DNA from: Chryseobacterium wanjuense | GTDB taxonomy: Bacteria; Bacteroidota; Bacteroidia; Flavobacteriales; Weeksellaceae | Assembly: GCF_900111495.1 (NCBI RefSeq) | Contig: NZ_FOIU01000001.1 | Location: forward strand, 1,922,001 to 1,986,000 | DNA: 64,000 nt | Direction: 5' to 3' | The notes under the pieces: generated by a model | Seen by the model: only the letters and a program-made list of their open reading frames with translations | The model's database searches: none | What the model was told of the DNA's origin: nothing | Made by a program: the position numbers and the translations under genes | In this document: in pieces, positions 54,492 to 62,560 of the stretch | How the letters are laid out: each line of letters opens with the position of its first letter | How positions within the stretch are numbered: the first letter of the stretch is position 1

Positions 54492-55052
54492 ATGGTTACC
54501 CTCAATCTCGATCATGAAACACTGATACAATATTTGCAAAGTGCCGATCTCACTTTAAAAAGCATGGCATTTCAGTCAATATTCTACTCATATTATCAGC
54601 GGGAGATAAACTATGCCTTCCTGCTGCTTGATGAAATCGAAGATGCCAGGGACATCGGCCAGCTAACGTTCTTACAATTCTGGCAGCTGGCTAAGTATAG
54701 CCATATTGATTCTTTTACAGGATATATCAGAAGAATGACACATACCAACTGCTTACGAACACTCAAAGAAAGGGCTTCATTTAAATCCAATCAGGCTGAA
54801 TATCTAAGAAATTCGCCTGCGTATGAAAAAGCATCTTTTGACCAGGCGCCGGAACTCAAAGCTGCCATCGAAAAGGCAATAGACTCTTTAAGACCTTCGC
54901 ATCGGATGGCGTTTCAACTCTACTATATACAAAATATGAGGCAAAAAGACGGCGCCGAGATGATGGGCGTAACGACCCAGAATTTTAAAAATTATATTCA
55001 TCTGGCCGTGGCTAACTTAAGGACACAACTGAGCAGCTTTTTCGATTTGTAA
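54492..55052 (+). CDS. ECF-type sigma factor of the split-FecR cluster
   Basis: A 186-aa protein from the ATG at 54492; a longer frame would run through the preceding terminator. Region 2 (FLLLDEIEDARDIGQLTFLQFWQ) and region 4 (SLRPSHRMAFQLYYIQNMRQKDGAEMMGVTTQNFKNYIHLAVANL) are recognisable, though the region 2 core is divergent (RDIGQLTF where DIxQExF is usual). It is followed after 59 bp by a small membrane anti-sigma-like protein, and then by kinase-like and FecR-like genes on the same strand. Confidence 0.8.
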   Translation: MVTLNLDHETLIQYLQSADLTLKSMAFQSIFYSYYQREINYAFLLLDEIEDARDIGQLTFLQFWQLAKYSHIDSFTGYIRRMTHTNCLRTLKERASFKSNQAEYLRNSPAYEKASFDQAPELKAAIEKAIDSLRPSHRMAFQLYYIQNMRQKDGAEMMGVTTQNFKNYIHLAVANLRTQLSSFFDL

Positions 55053-55111
55053 CATCATACTGATCACCAACATACCTTACTGCAAACTATTGCGGGTAAA
55101 TGCTTTTACCT

Positions 55112-55456
55112 ATGGACAAGCACCTGTTTGACGAGAATCGTTTTACTGAAATCCTTACCAGGAAACTCAGCGGTACAGCCCTTACCGAGGAAGAAGCCTA
55201 CTATTTCAAAAGCAATCTGATCTCTGATGACCCTTTTGTCAGCAGACGTTGCCAGGAAATTATTGCCGAAGTGACTGCCAAGCAACCATTACCTTCAACG
55301 TCCCCTGCGCATGAGCTGGACATGGAAAAAGAATACGAGCAGATGCTCTCTACACTCCATTCAAAGAAAAATACATCCCACAAGTTTATTATCATAATCG
55401 TACTGCTCATTTTCATCCTGCTCTGCATTGCCGCCTTTTTCTTATTTCTGCTGTAA
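55112..55456 (+). CDS. Membrane anti-sigma stub (FecR N-terminus without sensor domain)
   Basis: A 114-aa protein. Residues 1-55 (FTEILTRKLSGTALTEEEAY and on) resemble the cytoplasmic sigma-binding part of FecR (compare RFLVTKEILGTLSQEERNFL of the FecR at 53172), and residues ~85-114 are one strong membrane helix (FIIIIVLLIFILLCIAAFFL), with only two residues or so after it. So it has the cytoplasmic and membrane parts of a FecR but no periplasmic domain. The gene ends cleanly with a stop and is not truncated by an insertion. FecR-like periplasmic domains are encoded separately downstream (58.5-61.3 kb). Confidence 0.7.
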   Translation: MDKHLFDENRFTEILTRKLSGTALTEEEAYYFKSNLISDDPFVSRRCQEIIAEVTAKQPLPSTSPAHELDMEKEYEQMLSTLHSKKNTSHKFIIIIVLLIFILLCIAAFFLFLL

Positions 55457-56023
55457 TATTTTCAATAGTTCTCTGTCCGGACTTCCTAATTAGTATCCAA
55501 TGGTATACACATTCTCAAAACAAATATCTGTTTTCGAGACGTTACCTTTTTCCATTTTTTCACTTATTAGATATAGTGACTTTTGAAAAAGGAAAAATAA
55601 TGCGAGAAATTCAAGGCCCCTTTACGTGCAAGTGAATACGTAAGGCATTCGTCCTTGAAATGTCTCATTGTTGGTAAGATTGTCATATGATATTCGATTT
55701 CCCGAACAATCCTTTCCATAACAAGAAGTATTGGTCGGGGTAATATTTCGTGACCTAAAAAGGTCATCAATAAAATGACCTTCGGGCTTGTCAAGGCTCG
55801 GAAGTTTTTAACAACGAAGCAGTGATCCCGGAAGAAGTTTCTGTAGGAACATTACTTTTTCACGGGTTGAGTAAAGAATAATAAGCATATAAATAAACAG
55901 GGAAATATTTTATCATAACAATGTCTAAGTAATGGTCGCTGGCACGACCACTCATGAAATTACTTTGTCGCTTTTTAGTGACAGACGGATTTCTTATTCT
56001 CAAAAAAAAACGAAGTCTCTTTT
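55457..56023. promoter_or_regulatory. Non-coding region between the anti-sigma stub and kinase-like genes
   Basis: 567 bp without a convincing gene; a 75-codon minus frame (55567-55794) has poor composition. It contains the word TGACCT three times in alternating orientation (55751-55782), which allows two mutually exclusive hairpins, and a TGGTCG/CGACCA stem near 55935. An ATTCTC-A-run near 55998 resembles one at ~52096. It probably carries the promoter and leader of the kinase-like genes. Confidence 0.45.
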
Positions 56024-56749
56024 ATGGTAAAAACAACGGAAGAATCCTGCCTCACAGAACCTTATCAGCAGGTATCGAGGCTAATGCATCAGGGTGATAC
56101 TTTCTCTGATTTGCTGACAACAGCACTTATAGACCTACGGCAATTTCTGGAGCTTTTACGGAATTCGTCGGATAATTCTTCGCGGCAGATCGGCAATATT
56201 ACTTATGGAAAGGTGACCAATATGCTTCATATGGCCCTTCAAATGAAGGCTTCTATTGGAGATCCCAATAAGGACTGGTATGAAGTCTGCGTAAAAAGGG
56301 AATGTAACAGCAAAGAAGAGCTGGAAAGCATCGCAGGAATATTCAGTGAGGCGGCAAAGCTGAAGAACTATCATTTTCACTACTCCATTTCCCAGGAAAT
56401 TCCTGAATGGATCTATACAGATCAGATACTCTTAGCTCGGATTCTTTTGTCATGGCTTGAAAATATTGATCATTTTTCAAATGCCCATGACCGTATTGCC
56501 ATGCAGGTATTTATTGAGCATAATGAATATCTATGCATAAAAATCACCGATACTGCCGGAGGTTTGGAAAGGTTAGAAATAGAACAATTATTTAGTGAAA
56601 ACAGATTGGGAACAAATGGGAGGGCAGCCTACGGTAGGGGGCTTTTTCTCTACCAAAAAATGGCCTCATCCCTGAAAGGAAAAATACAAATTACCCCCAC
56701 GATTTCAGGACTGGAATTTTACCTGTATCTCCCTTATCAAAAACCATAA
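56024..56749 (+). CDS. Histidine-kinase-like ATPase 1, no evident phospho-acceptor His
   Basis: A 241-aa soluble protein. The C-terminal ~120 residues form a GHKL ATPase domain: N box LLSWLENIDHF, G1 box ITDTAGGL, G2 box GRGLFLYQKMASSLKGKI and final strand GLEFYLYLP. The N-terminal ~100 residues are helical but lack the HExRxP-type H box. It has no membrane segment or sensor domain. Of the three tandem kinase-like proteins it is the one with best kept ATP-binding motifs. It could be an anti-sigma-type kinase or scaffold (inference). The next gene starts 14 bp downstream. Confidence 0.68.
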   Translation: MVKTTEESCLTEPYQQVSRLMHQGDTFSDLLTTALIDLRQFLELLRNSSDNSSRQIGNITYGKVTNMLHMALQMKASIGDPNKDWYEVCVKRECNSKEELESIAGIFSEAAKLKNYHFHYSISQEIPEWIYTDQILLARILLSWLENIDHFSNAHDRIAMQVFIEHNEYLCIKITDTAGGLERLEIEQLFSENRLGTNGRAAYGRGLFLYQKMASSLKGKIQITPTISGLEFYLYLPYQKP

Positions 56750-56763
56750 CAGCCCCACTCTGC

Positions 56764-57537
56764 ATGTTTTTTAAATTTTTATTCGGTTCCTCCGATAAGC
56801 AAACAGCTATTCTTAAAAGCTTTGATATTAAGACCTTGCTGCACATCAAGAGGAATATCGTAAAGTGTTCTGATATTTTGCAGTCTGTTACAGCCAATGC
56901 AAAAGTCTATAAAGCAGCAGGAATCCTGGCAAAAGACGGTCAGGGAAAGGCAATTGACATTACAGATATAGATCAGATAGGCCTTACCATACTGCTGCTT
57001 GAAACTACTGAATATCTTATTGAAACGCGGATTATCCTTTTGGCCGTAAAAACCAATAATCCGCTTTCTCTGGATGACGACCTGTTTGATCTGAAGTTTA
57101 TGATCATCCGGTTAATGCATCTCTTTGAGAAAGGAGCAGCGGAAAGAGAGGTGGTGATGGAGAAGGCGAGAATTACAGATGTAGAATTTGTTCAGTCCGA
57201 CGCCAAGAAAATAAGGTATATCCTCATGACCTTACTACAGATTGTGATTCAATATGCTAAACCGGAAGAATCCATAACAACCACGGCATTCAGGCATGAT
57301 GAATTTTTTTGTTTCTACGTTACCACCAGTTTAGACCGGCAGGAGGTTTCCCATAAAACACCACTCTCCAACGAAGCCATAAAAAAGGATATCCGTGCCC
57401 AATTTCAGGACGGAATACAACTTACAGAGAAATATATTGAACTGATAGGAGGAAGGCTTGGCCTGGTTGAATCGAATGCAGAAAAAAACAGTAACGAAGT
57501 GAAATTCATCGTTGAATTAAGCATATTCAAAGTGTAG
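56764..57537 (+). CDS. Histidine-kinase-like protein 2, ATP motifs lost
   Basis: A 257-aa soluble protein. It aligns by eye with protein 1 and with kinase cores: FDLKFMIIRLMHLFEKGAAE, then VQSDAKKIRYILMTLLQIVI in place of the N box (no Asn), no G1 Asp-Gly motif after FFCFYVTTS, and a G2-like DGIQLTEKYIELIGGRLG. The scaffold is present but the ATP-binding residues are not, so it is probably a pseudokinase. It shares the operon with its neighbours. Confidence 0.6.
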   Translation: MFFKFLFGSSDKQTAILKSFDIKTLLHIKRNIVKCSDILQSVTANAKVYKAAGILAKDGQGKAIDITDIDQIGLTILLLETTEYLIETRIILLAVKTNNPLSLDDDLFDLKFMIIRLMHLFEKGAAEREVVMEKARITDVEFVQSDAKKIRYILMTLLQIVIQYAKPEESITTTAFRHDEFFCFYVTTSLDRQEVSHKTPLSNEAIKKDIRAQFQDGIQLTEKYIELIGGRLGLVESNAEKNSNEVKFIVELSIFKV

Positions 57538-57628
57538 CCTTTAGACATGATGATTTTTCCCTAATGCAATAGACGCCTTACCTGCGAACGTAAGACTGGA
57601 ACCTTCTCATGCTTAAAAAAATAAAGCC

Positions 57629-58486
57629 ATGGTGAGACTGATACATATTTTCACGCATCTTCGATTTTCAAATAAGTCCAGAAGACTAGCTCTACAGGAG
57701 CTTAAAAGGATGCATCTGATAGGACTTCTCGAGATTAAAAAGCTGGCCGAAATAAGCAATAGCACGACAAAAGAAATGGAACAGATTTATGAAAAACTAA
57801 TGATCGGGAAAAAAGAAAAACAAGATCCATTAGTTTCAATGGTTCAGGGTCATACCACCCTGCTTACCAATTGTTACCGCAGAATCACAGATCTTACGAA
57901 AGATTTTATTTCAACATCGCTACTGCATACTTCGTATGAAGCAAACATAATGGCAGATTCTTTTCATTTCGAGCATCTATTGGATTTAGTGCTGGAAGCG
58001 GCTAAACCACATGCGCTGGAAAAAAAATTGGTCATCTATACTACCATTGATCGCAACCTCAGAACTATCAGTATAGATCCCATTAAAACCGGCTCTGTCC
58101 TGATCCCCATCATAGACCTGGGCATCTTCTATGCTGCCACAGGATCTGCTATAAGAATAACTGCCTCGAAATCTGATCGGCAATTGTCTTTCAGTATTAT
58201 TTTATCTGTTGATCCGAATCGGCCTCATGCCAAAGAAGAACTTCTTTCTGAAGGCACTTTATTTGAGGCCTCTCCAATATTTCATCTTCATGGAATTTTT
58301 CTTGTTAAAGAAGAGCTTAAACTTCACGGTGAATCTTTTACCATCACCGAGTCTGGTTTCCGAACGGGTAAGGAACTGATTTGTATCACAGCAGTAATGA
58401 AAAATCAACAAGAAAACACCCCTGCAGGCTCTCAACAACCTGCTTGCAACAATGAATCAGGCAGGTTGTTTCGAAATGGCTTCTGA
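57629..58486 (+). CDS. Histidine-kinase-like protein 3, ATP motifs lost
   Basis: A 285-aa soluble protein with the same scaffold: FHFEHLLDLVLEAAKPHALE, SIDPIKTGSVLIPIIDLGIF in place of the N box, and HLHGIFLVKEELKLHGESF in place of the G2 box. No G1 motif is seen. A Gln/Asn/Ser-rich tail ends the protein. With protein 2 it shows parallel loss of the ATP site, and may function by binding the other members. Confidence 0.55.
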   Translation: MVRLIHIFTHLRFSNKSRRLALQELKRMHLIGLLEIKKLAEISNSTTKEMEQIYEKLMIGKKEKQDPLVSMVQGHTTLLTNCYRRITDLTKDFISTSLLHTSYEANIMADSFHFEHLLDLVLEAAKPHALEKKLVIYTTIDRNLRTISIDPIKTGSVLIPIIDLGIFYAATGSAIRITASKSDRQLSFSIILSVDPNRPHAKEELLSEGTLFEASPIFHLHGIFLVKEELKLHGESFTITESGFRTGKELICITAVMKNQQENTPAGSQQPACNNESGRLFRNGF

Positions 58487-58534
58487 GGCTGTAAATCTCT
58501 GAAAAAATTTCAAGCAGATTCTCAAATCGTCCGT

Positions 58535-59293
58535 ATGCAATATCATAAGGTTATTTTTTTTGTCATTATCGTGAATCTCCAAGTAAGCGTTGTACACTCA
58601 CAAACTAAGAATCTTAAAGAAACATACCCCAATACTGAAAAGCATTATAAGTCATCTGCTGACAATACTACATGCCTACTCGACGACGATCACTTGTACG
58701 GATATTCTGATGACTCTTTAAGATTAGTTGAGTTATCCGGTCGTGCCGTTATTCATATTGAACCGGGTTTAAAGGACTTCGTTATTAGTTTATCTGATCA
58801 TAAAATCGTTATTCCTGCTAATGAAAAAGCAGACATCTATATCAACTCCAGGGATTTCCGGCTGATCTCTGCATACCTTTTAACTGGTCATGCTTACTGG
58901 ATCTATCCTCATCACGTATACTACCTCAGCCAGGGTACCGGAATTTACCTTCAACAGAAAGTGTATCATCATGATTCAACGCCGCATATTTTTACAGAAT
59001 ACAAAAAGTGGCTTGAAGGAGTCTATCTGTATGACGATATAACCCTCGAGGAATTAGCTGACGAAATGGCTGGGAAGTACAATATCCAAATTCCTATTGT
59101 TGATCCGCCTCTAAAAAGTCAGAGGATATGTATTGGATTTGAAAATTCAACCTCTTTACTAAAATTATTAAACCGCTTATCCCTCATCCTGGACATTGAA
59201 TATGCCCTTGATGAGAATAACATCATAAGATTTTCTGTAAAAAATAGAAAGAAGGATGTAGGTAAAAGCAAGATAAAATCATCTGCTCAATGA
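58535..59293 (+). CDS. Exported FecR-like protein 1 (sensor domains only)
   Basis: A 252-aa protein with a signal peptide (cleavage near VHSQ) and no other membrane helix. Residues ~60-165 resemble a FecR beta domain, and residues ~165-245 match the C-terminal DUF4974/STN-like part (WLEGVYLYDDITLEELADEM, then LLKLLNRLSLILDIEYAL). It is thus the periplasmic half of a FecR without cytoplasmic part or membrane helix. It could dock on an STN-type receptor or on the membrane stub at 55112 (inference). Confidence 0.62.
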   Translation: MQYHKVIFFVIIVNLQVSVVHSQTKNLKETYPNTEKHYKSSADNTTCLLDDDHLYGYSDDSLRLVELSGRAVIHIEPGLKDFVISLSDHKIVIPANEKADIYINSRDFRLISAYLLTGHAYWIYPHHVYYLSQGTGIYLQQKVYHHDSTPHIFTEYKKWLEGVYLYDDITLEELADEMAGKYNIQIPIVDPPLKSQRICIGFENSTSLLKLLNRLSLILDIEYALDENNIIRFSVKNRKKDVGKSKIKSSAQ

Positions 59294-59335
59294 TCATTGT
59301 AATTTTCTGTACAGTTGTTAATCACTTCGAACGAT

Positions 59336-59884
59336 ATGTTTTTTAATACTTTTTTAAGAGGTTCCTTGTTTTCGTTGCTGCTCATCATTTTGCAAGCTTG
59401 CAATGACCTCAGGAGTCCAAGGCCAAACAGTGAACCAACAGGTGATACTGCGACAAGGATAATTCATAATGAAGGAGGGACAATTCTTGTCGACAGTTTG
59501 CATAAAAACCTCCGAGTATATCTCAAACACCATACTAAACTATCATACCCTCGAAACAATCCGGACGTACAGCATGTATCTGGAGAAGCCTATATTGAAA
59601 AAGACAGTACGCCGGCCTCTAACGGAATAACTGTTGTATTTGGTGAAACAGCCGCTCTGCTCACCGGATATTGCTATTTCAATATTAGTCCGCTCACTTG
59701 TCTAAAACACGCGCATTCCACGACCCAAAACAAAGTGGACCTCATCACCATATTTCGTGGGTATGCATGGGTTAAGAATCACAAAAGACCTGCCTTTTAC
59801 CTGAGGGAAAATGAGCAGGCTCTTGTTTACCCTGATACTATTATTATTTCATCAATACGGAAAGACAATCATGAAAAGAATTAG
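59336..59884 (+). CDS. Exported FecR-like lipoprotein 2
   Basis: A 182-aa protein from the ATG at 59336. The signal peptide ends in the lipobox LQAC. The mature part keeps the hallmark FecR strand pattern VYLKHHTKLSYPR and HVSGEAYIEKD but ends before a DUF4974 domain. It overlaps the next gene by 14 bp, so translation is coupled. The FecR match here is the clearest of the four at the motif level. Confidence 0.65.
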   Translation: MFFNTFLRGSLFSLLLIILQACNDLRSPRPNSEPTGDTATRIIHNEGGTILVDSLHKNLRVYLKHHTKLSYPRNNPDVQHVSGEAYIEKDSTPASNGITVVFGETAALLTGYCYFNISPLTCLKHAHSTTQNKVDLITIFRGYAWVKNHKRPAFYLRENEQALVYPDTIIISSIRKDNHEKN

Positions 59885-60590
59885 TTTGACTTTACTGCTA
59901 TGCGCTTCATTAACAAGTTGTTTTAAGATGGAAGGCAGCAGACAAATAGGTACCAGCTCCCGCATTATAAGTTTTCCAATACAGCAGGGAATCAGCGCAA
60001 CACTAAATACCCACAGCGGTATTCATTATGAATTGGGTGGTAACGGAGTTATTTACTTTGGGGGAGAAGGTCAGTTTATCATTGACAAAGAAAGCGCTGA
60101 AGGTACTCCTCTGATTATAGACATAGAAGGAGTCAGGCTGACATGTGAAGATGGTGAATTTTATTTGACGACCTACAACCTTGTGGACGGACCGGGAAAC
60201 GGAAAGCCTGGCTCAGCGAAGCTAACGGTACTTCAGGGAAAAGTAAGGGTACAGAATGCCGGTCCCGACATCATTGTTGAAAAAGAAGGCGTACGGATCT
60301 TTAAAGATTCAGTAAGTACAATGATTAACTGGCAGCCGGAAGAACATACCTATTGGGCAAACGGATTTTATAAGTTTAAGCAAGTTCCGCTGTACGAATG
60401 TAAAGGCATCCTAACCCGATGGTTCGATCTGAAAGTTGGTCTTGATGCCAACGATGCGGACTCATTAGTTCGTGATCTCTACCTCAAACCTTATGAGGAA
60501 ATTGCGCAACAGCTGCATCAACTGGAACAGAATAATAATTACACGTTCACCTTCTACTCAAAGGACTCAATAACCATACGACATAAATAA
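59871..60590 (+). CDS. Exported FecR-like lipoprotein 3
   Basis: A 239-aa protein starting MKRISLTLLLCASLTSC, with the lipobox Cys at 17. A FecR-like beta domain (residues ~30-145, with GGEGQFIIDKE and LTVLQGKVRV) is followed by a DUF4974-like part (WANGFYKFKQVPLYECKGIL, IAQQLHQLEQNNNYTF). The order equals the periplasmic half of a canonical FecR. It overlaps the previous gene by 14 bp and is 36 bp from the next. Confidence 0.65.
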   Translation: MKRISLTLLLCASLTSCFKMEGSRQIGTSSRIISFPIQQGISATLNTHSGIHYELGGNGVIYFGGEGQFIIDKESAEGTPLIIDIEGVRLTCEDGEFYLTTYNLVDGPGNGKPGSAKLTVLQGKVRVQNAGPDIIVEKEGVRIFKDSVSTMINWQPEEHTYWANGFYKFKQVPLYECKGILTRWFDLKVGLDANDADSLVRDLYLKPYEEIAQQLHQLEQNNNYTFTFYSKDSITIRHK

Positions 60591-60626
60591 CTTTCCATAA
60601 TGTACACCAGAATAATCAATCAATAT

Positions 60627-61340
60627 ATGAAACATTGTTTTCTTTGGCTAATAGCCGCTTTCTTACCTTTTTTGTTTTTAGGCTGCGAAAAGCCTGACCT
60701 GTACAATACCAGCACGGCTGAAAATACTCCCATGATTGCCGCCCTGGATAATGGTTTCAGGATCATGATTAACAAGCATAGTGAACTCCGTTGCAGAGCC
60801 AGGGATGCCCGCGTTTTTATAAAAGGAGGAGCTTTTGTTAAAGTGGACAGCGCAGAAAGAGCCCACACACCAGTACAAATTGTATTGGGTGATGTGGAAC
60901 TGGAAACAACCGATGCAGAACTTAATATAGACTCCTACGATCTAAGTTCAGGGAAAGGAAAGCTTACTATTTTAAAAGGTTTGGTTAAGTTTAAAAACAA
61001 GCTTATAGATACGAGTCTAACCAGCGGGGGCTTTTGGTTCGGAAGCAATCGGCTGGATTCAACTATTGATTGGCAGCCGGAACTCGAAATCAAATGGCTG
61101 GATAATCTCTATCGCTTTGGCAGCTTAAATGTACATGACCTTGCCTATGGATTGAACCTTTTCTACCGTGTCGAGACAGATTACAAGGAAATTGAAGAAG
61201 ATCCCTCTGCTATATTTTTAGACGTGAATTTCGACATCAGGGAACCTGTGACAGTATTTCTGGAAAGACTGCAGAAAAATACTGAGTTTAAGATCGATTA
61301 TACACGTTACTACAGCACCGTAACAATAACAAAGCAATGA
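60627..61340 (+). CDS. Exported FecR-like lipoprotein 4
   Basis: A 237-aa protein from the ATG at 60627 (an ATG at 60600 is also in frame, but the signal peptide is best from 60627: MKHCFLWLIAAFLPFLFLGC with lipobox). It is paralogous to protein 3: LTILKGLVKFKNKL and WQPELEIKWLDNLYRFGSLN correspond to LTVLQGKVRV and WQPEEHTYWANGFYKFKQVP. It has FecR-like and DUF4974-like parts. It closes the set of four exported FecR-type proteins. Confidence 0.65.
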   Translation: MKHCFLWLIAAFLPFLFLGCEKPDLYNTSTAENTPMIAALDNGFRIMINKHSELRCRARDARVFIKGGAFVKVDSAERAHTPVQIVLGDVELETTDAELNIDSYDLSSGKGKLTILKGLVKFKNKLIDTSLTSGGFWFGSNRLDSTIDWQPELEIKWLDNLYRFGSLNVHDLAYGLNLFYRVETDYKEIEEDPSAIFLDVNFDIREPVTVFLERLQKNTEFKIDYTRYYSTVTITKQ

Positions 61341-61408
61341 TTCAGGTCTGCAGTTTCCGATCACGGAATGAGCTTATACCTACAATTGCCATCTCTGATG
61401 TTAAATCA

Positions 61409-61436
61409 GTGAAAGCCACTCTCGGGTGGCTTTCAC
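61409..61436 (+). terminator. Hairpin between FecR-like 4 and the next secreted protein
   Basis: GTGAAAGCCAC and GTGGCTTTCAC pair perfectly (11 bp) with loop TCTCGG. There is no T run, so it may be a processing or attenuation hairpin. It argues that the following gene starts at 61463, after the hairpin. Confidence 0.55.
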
Positions 61437-61462
61437 AATTCTTAAAAAATAATCTTCCTAAA

Positions 61463-61924
61463 ATGAAATACACACCAATACTTATACTATTCATTCTTCT
61501 TACAGGAACCGCGTATAGCCAGAGACCAAGGTCACTGGCTAATCCGGAAGACAAAAAGTATTTCCTTGATCAGCTTGAGAAAATAGTATCTAATAAATTG
61601 AGCTTCCTAAAAGGTAAAGTCAATAGAAACGCTGAAAGTTTTATGCATCACAAAGATACTTTCTATCTGCACATTCCTACATTACCTGAAAGTGAAGAGG
61701 CTATGCTTAAAGAACTGGAGGGGCGGGGATCAACATTTGCTTTTTTATTTTGGAATGACCTTCTAAAAGAATTTCCGGAATTTAAAGTTTTTTCACTTTC
61801 AGCTCCTTGTGATCGGGGCAAAACGGTAACCGTTGACTACAACTATAACAAAGACGGAACCCTATCAATATTTAGCAAATTGCAAAAACGTTGGATAACA
61901 CTGCAGTGTTCGTCCGACAAATAA
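61463..61924 (+). CDS. Small secreted protein, paralogue 1
   Basis: A 153-aa protein from the ATG at 61463 with a signal peptide (MKYTPILILFILLTGTAYS). The mature part starts QRPRSLANPEDKKYFLDQLE and has the later block FAFLFWNDLLKEFPEFKVFSL. It is paralogous to the following gene. The family is unrecognised. It lies directly after the split-FecR cluster on the same strand, so it may be a cluster output (inference). Confidence 0.6.
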   Translation: MKYTPILILFILLTGTAYSQRPRSLANPEDKKYFLDQLEKIVSNKLSFLKGKVNRNAESFMHHKDTFYLHIPTLPESEEAMLKELEGRGSTFAFLFWNDLLKEFPEFKVFSLSAPCDRGKTVTVDYNYNKDGTLSIFSKLQKRWITLQCSSDK

Positions 61925-61955
61925 TTCTAAAAATTTCCAGTAAAGCATCCATTCA

Positions 61956-62408
61956 ATGAAACTATTATTTCTCATTGTCTTCACTCTCACCTTTAACGGT
62001 ATACAGGCACAAAAGAAAAGATCACTTACAAATCCTAATGATAGAAAGTATTTTTATGAACAATTAAAAAAAATATGGGAAGGCACCGAAGCCTTAGGCT
62101 CAAATACAATCCAGGATAAAAATGATAAGCTGACATCAGATACCTTTCCTTTGATATTAGATATAACATCACCAAAACCAATTGAGGTAGATCACCATTT
62201 TGAAGAGTTTGGAGCTCATTTAGCTTACTTGTTTTGGGCGCAGCTTCTAAAAGACTTTTCACAGTTCCAGTTTTTTTCTTTGCAGTTAACAGATCAACGG
62301 GGGCAGAAAACTTCTCTTACATTTCATTACCTGGGAAAAAAAGAACTGGAATACTATAGTCGCTTACAGCAACAAGTGGTAAAGATAAAATTTAACGAAG
62401 TGAAATAA
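61956..62408 (+). CDS. Small secreted protein, paralogue 2
   Basis: A 150-aa protein with a signal peptide ending near GIQA. It shares with paralogue 1 the mature start KKRSLTNPNDRKYFYEQLKK and the block LAYLFWAQLLKDFSQFQFFSL. The 31-bp spacing to paralogue 1 indicates one transcript. Function is unknown. It is followed by a strong terminator. Confidence 0.6.
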   Translation: MKLLFLIVFTLTFNGIQAQKKRSLTNPNDRKYFYEQLKKIWEGTEALGSNTIQDKNDKLTSDTFPLILDITSPKPIEVDHHFEEFGAHLAYLFWAQLLKDFSQFQFFSLQLTDQRGQKTSLTFHYLGKKELEYYSRLQQQVVKIKFNEVK

Positions 62409-62432
62409 TCCGTTTAAATAAGTACTAGTAAC

Positions 62433-62465
62433 AATGAGGCTGTCTTTATAAGCGACAGCCTCATT
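62433..62465. terminator. Terminator after the secreted pair
   Basis: AATGAGGCTGTC and GACAGCCTCATT form a perfect 12-bp stem with a 9-nt loop. It marks the right end of the plus-strand run that starts at 52547 and separates it from the minus-strand immunity genes. Confidence 0.75.
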
Positions 62466-62560
62466 ATTGTATAATCAAGACTTGAAACTAATTTCATTTT
62501 AGGATTTGTGGAGTGTAAAAATTCAGATGATTTTTTTTGGTTGGAGATCATTATACTCAA

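Noticed and set aside
55567..55794. A 75-codon minus-strand gene in the leader of the kinase-like genes
   Set aside because: No recognisable domain, opposite strand to all neighbours, and it covers the hairpin repeats.
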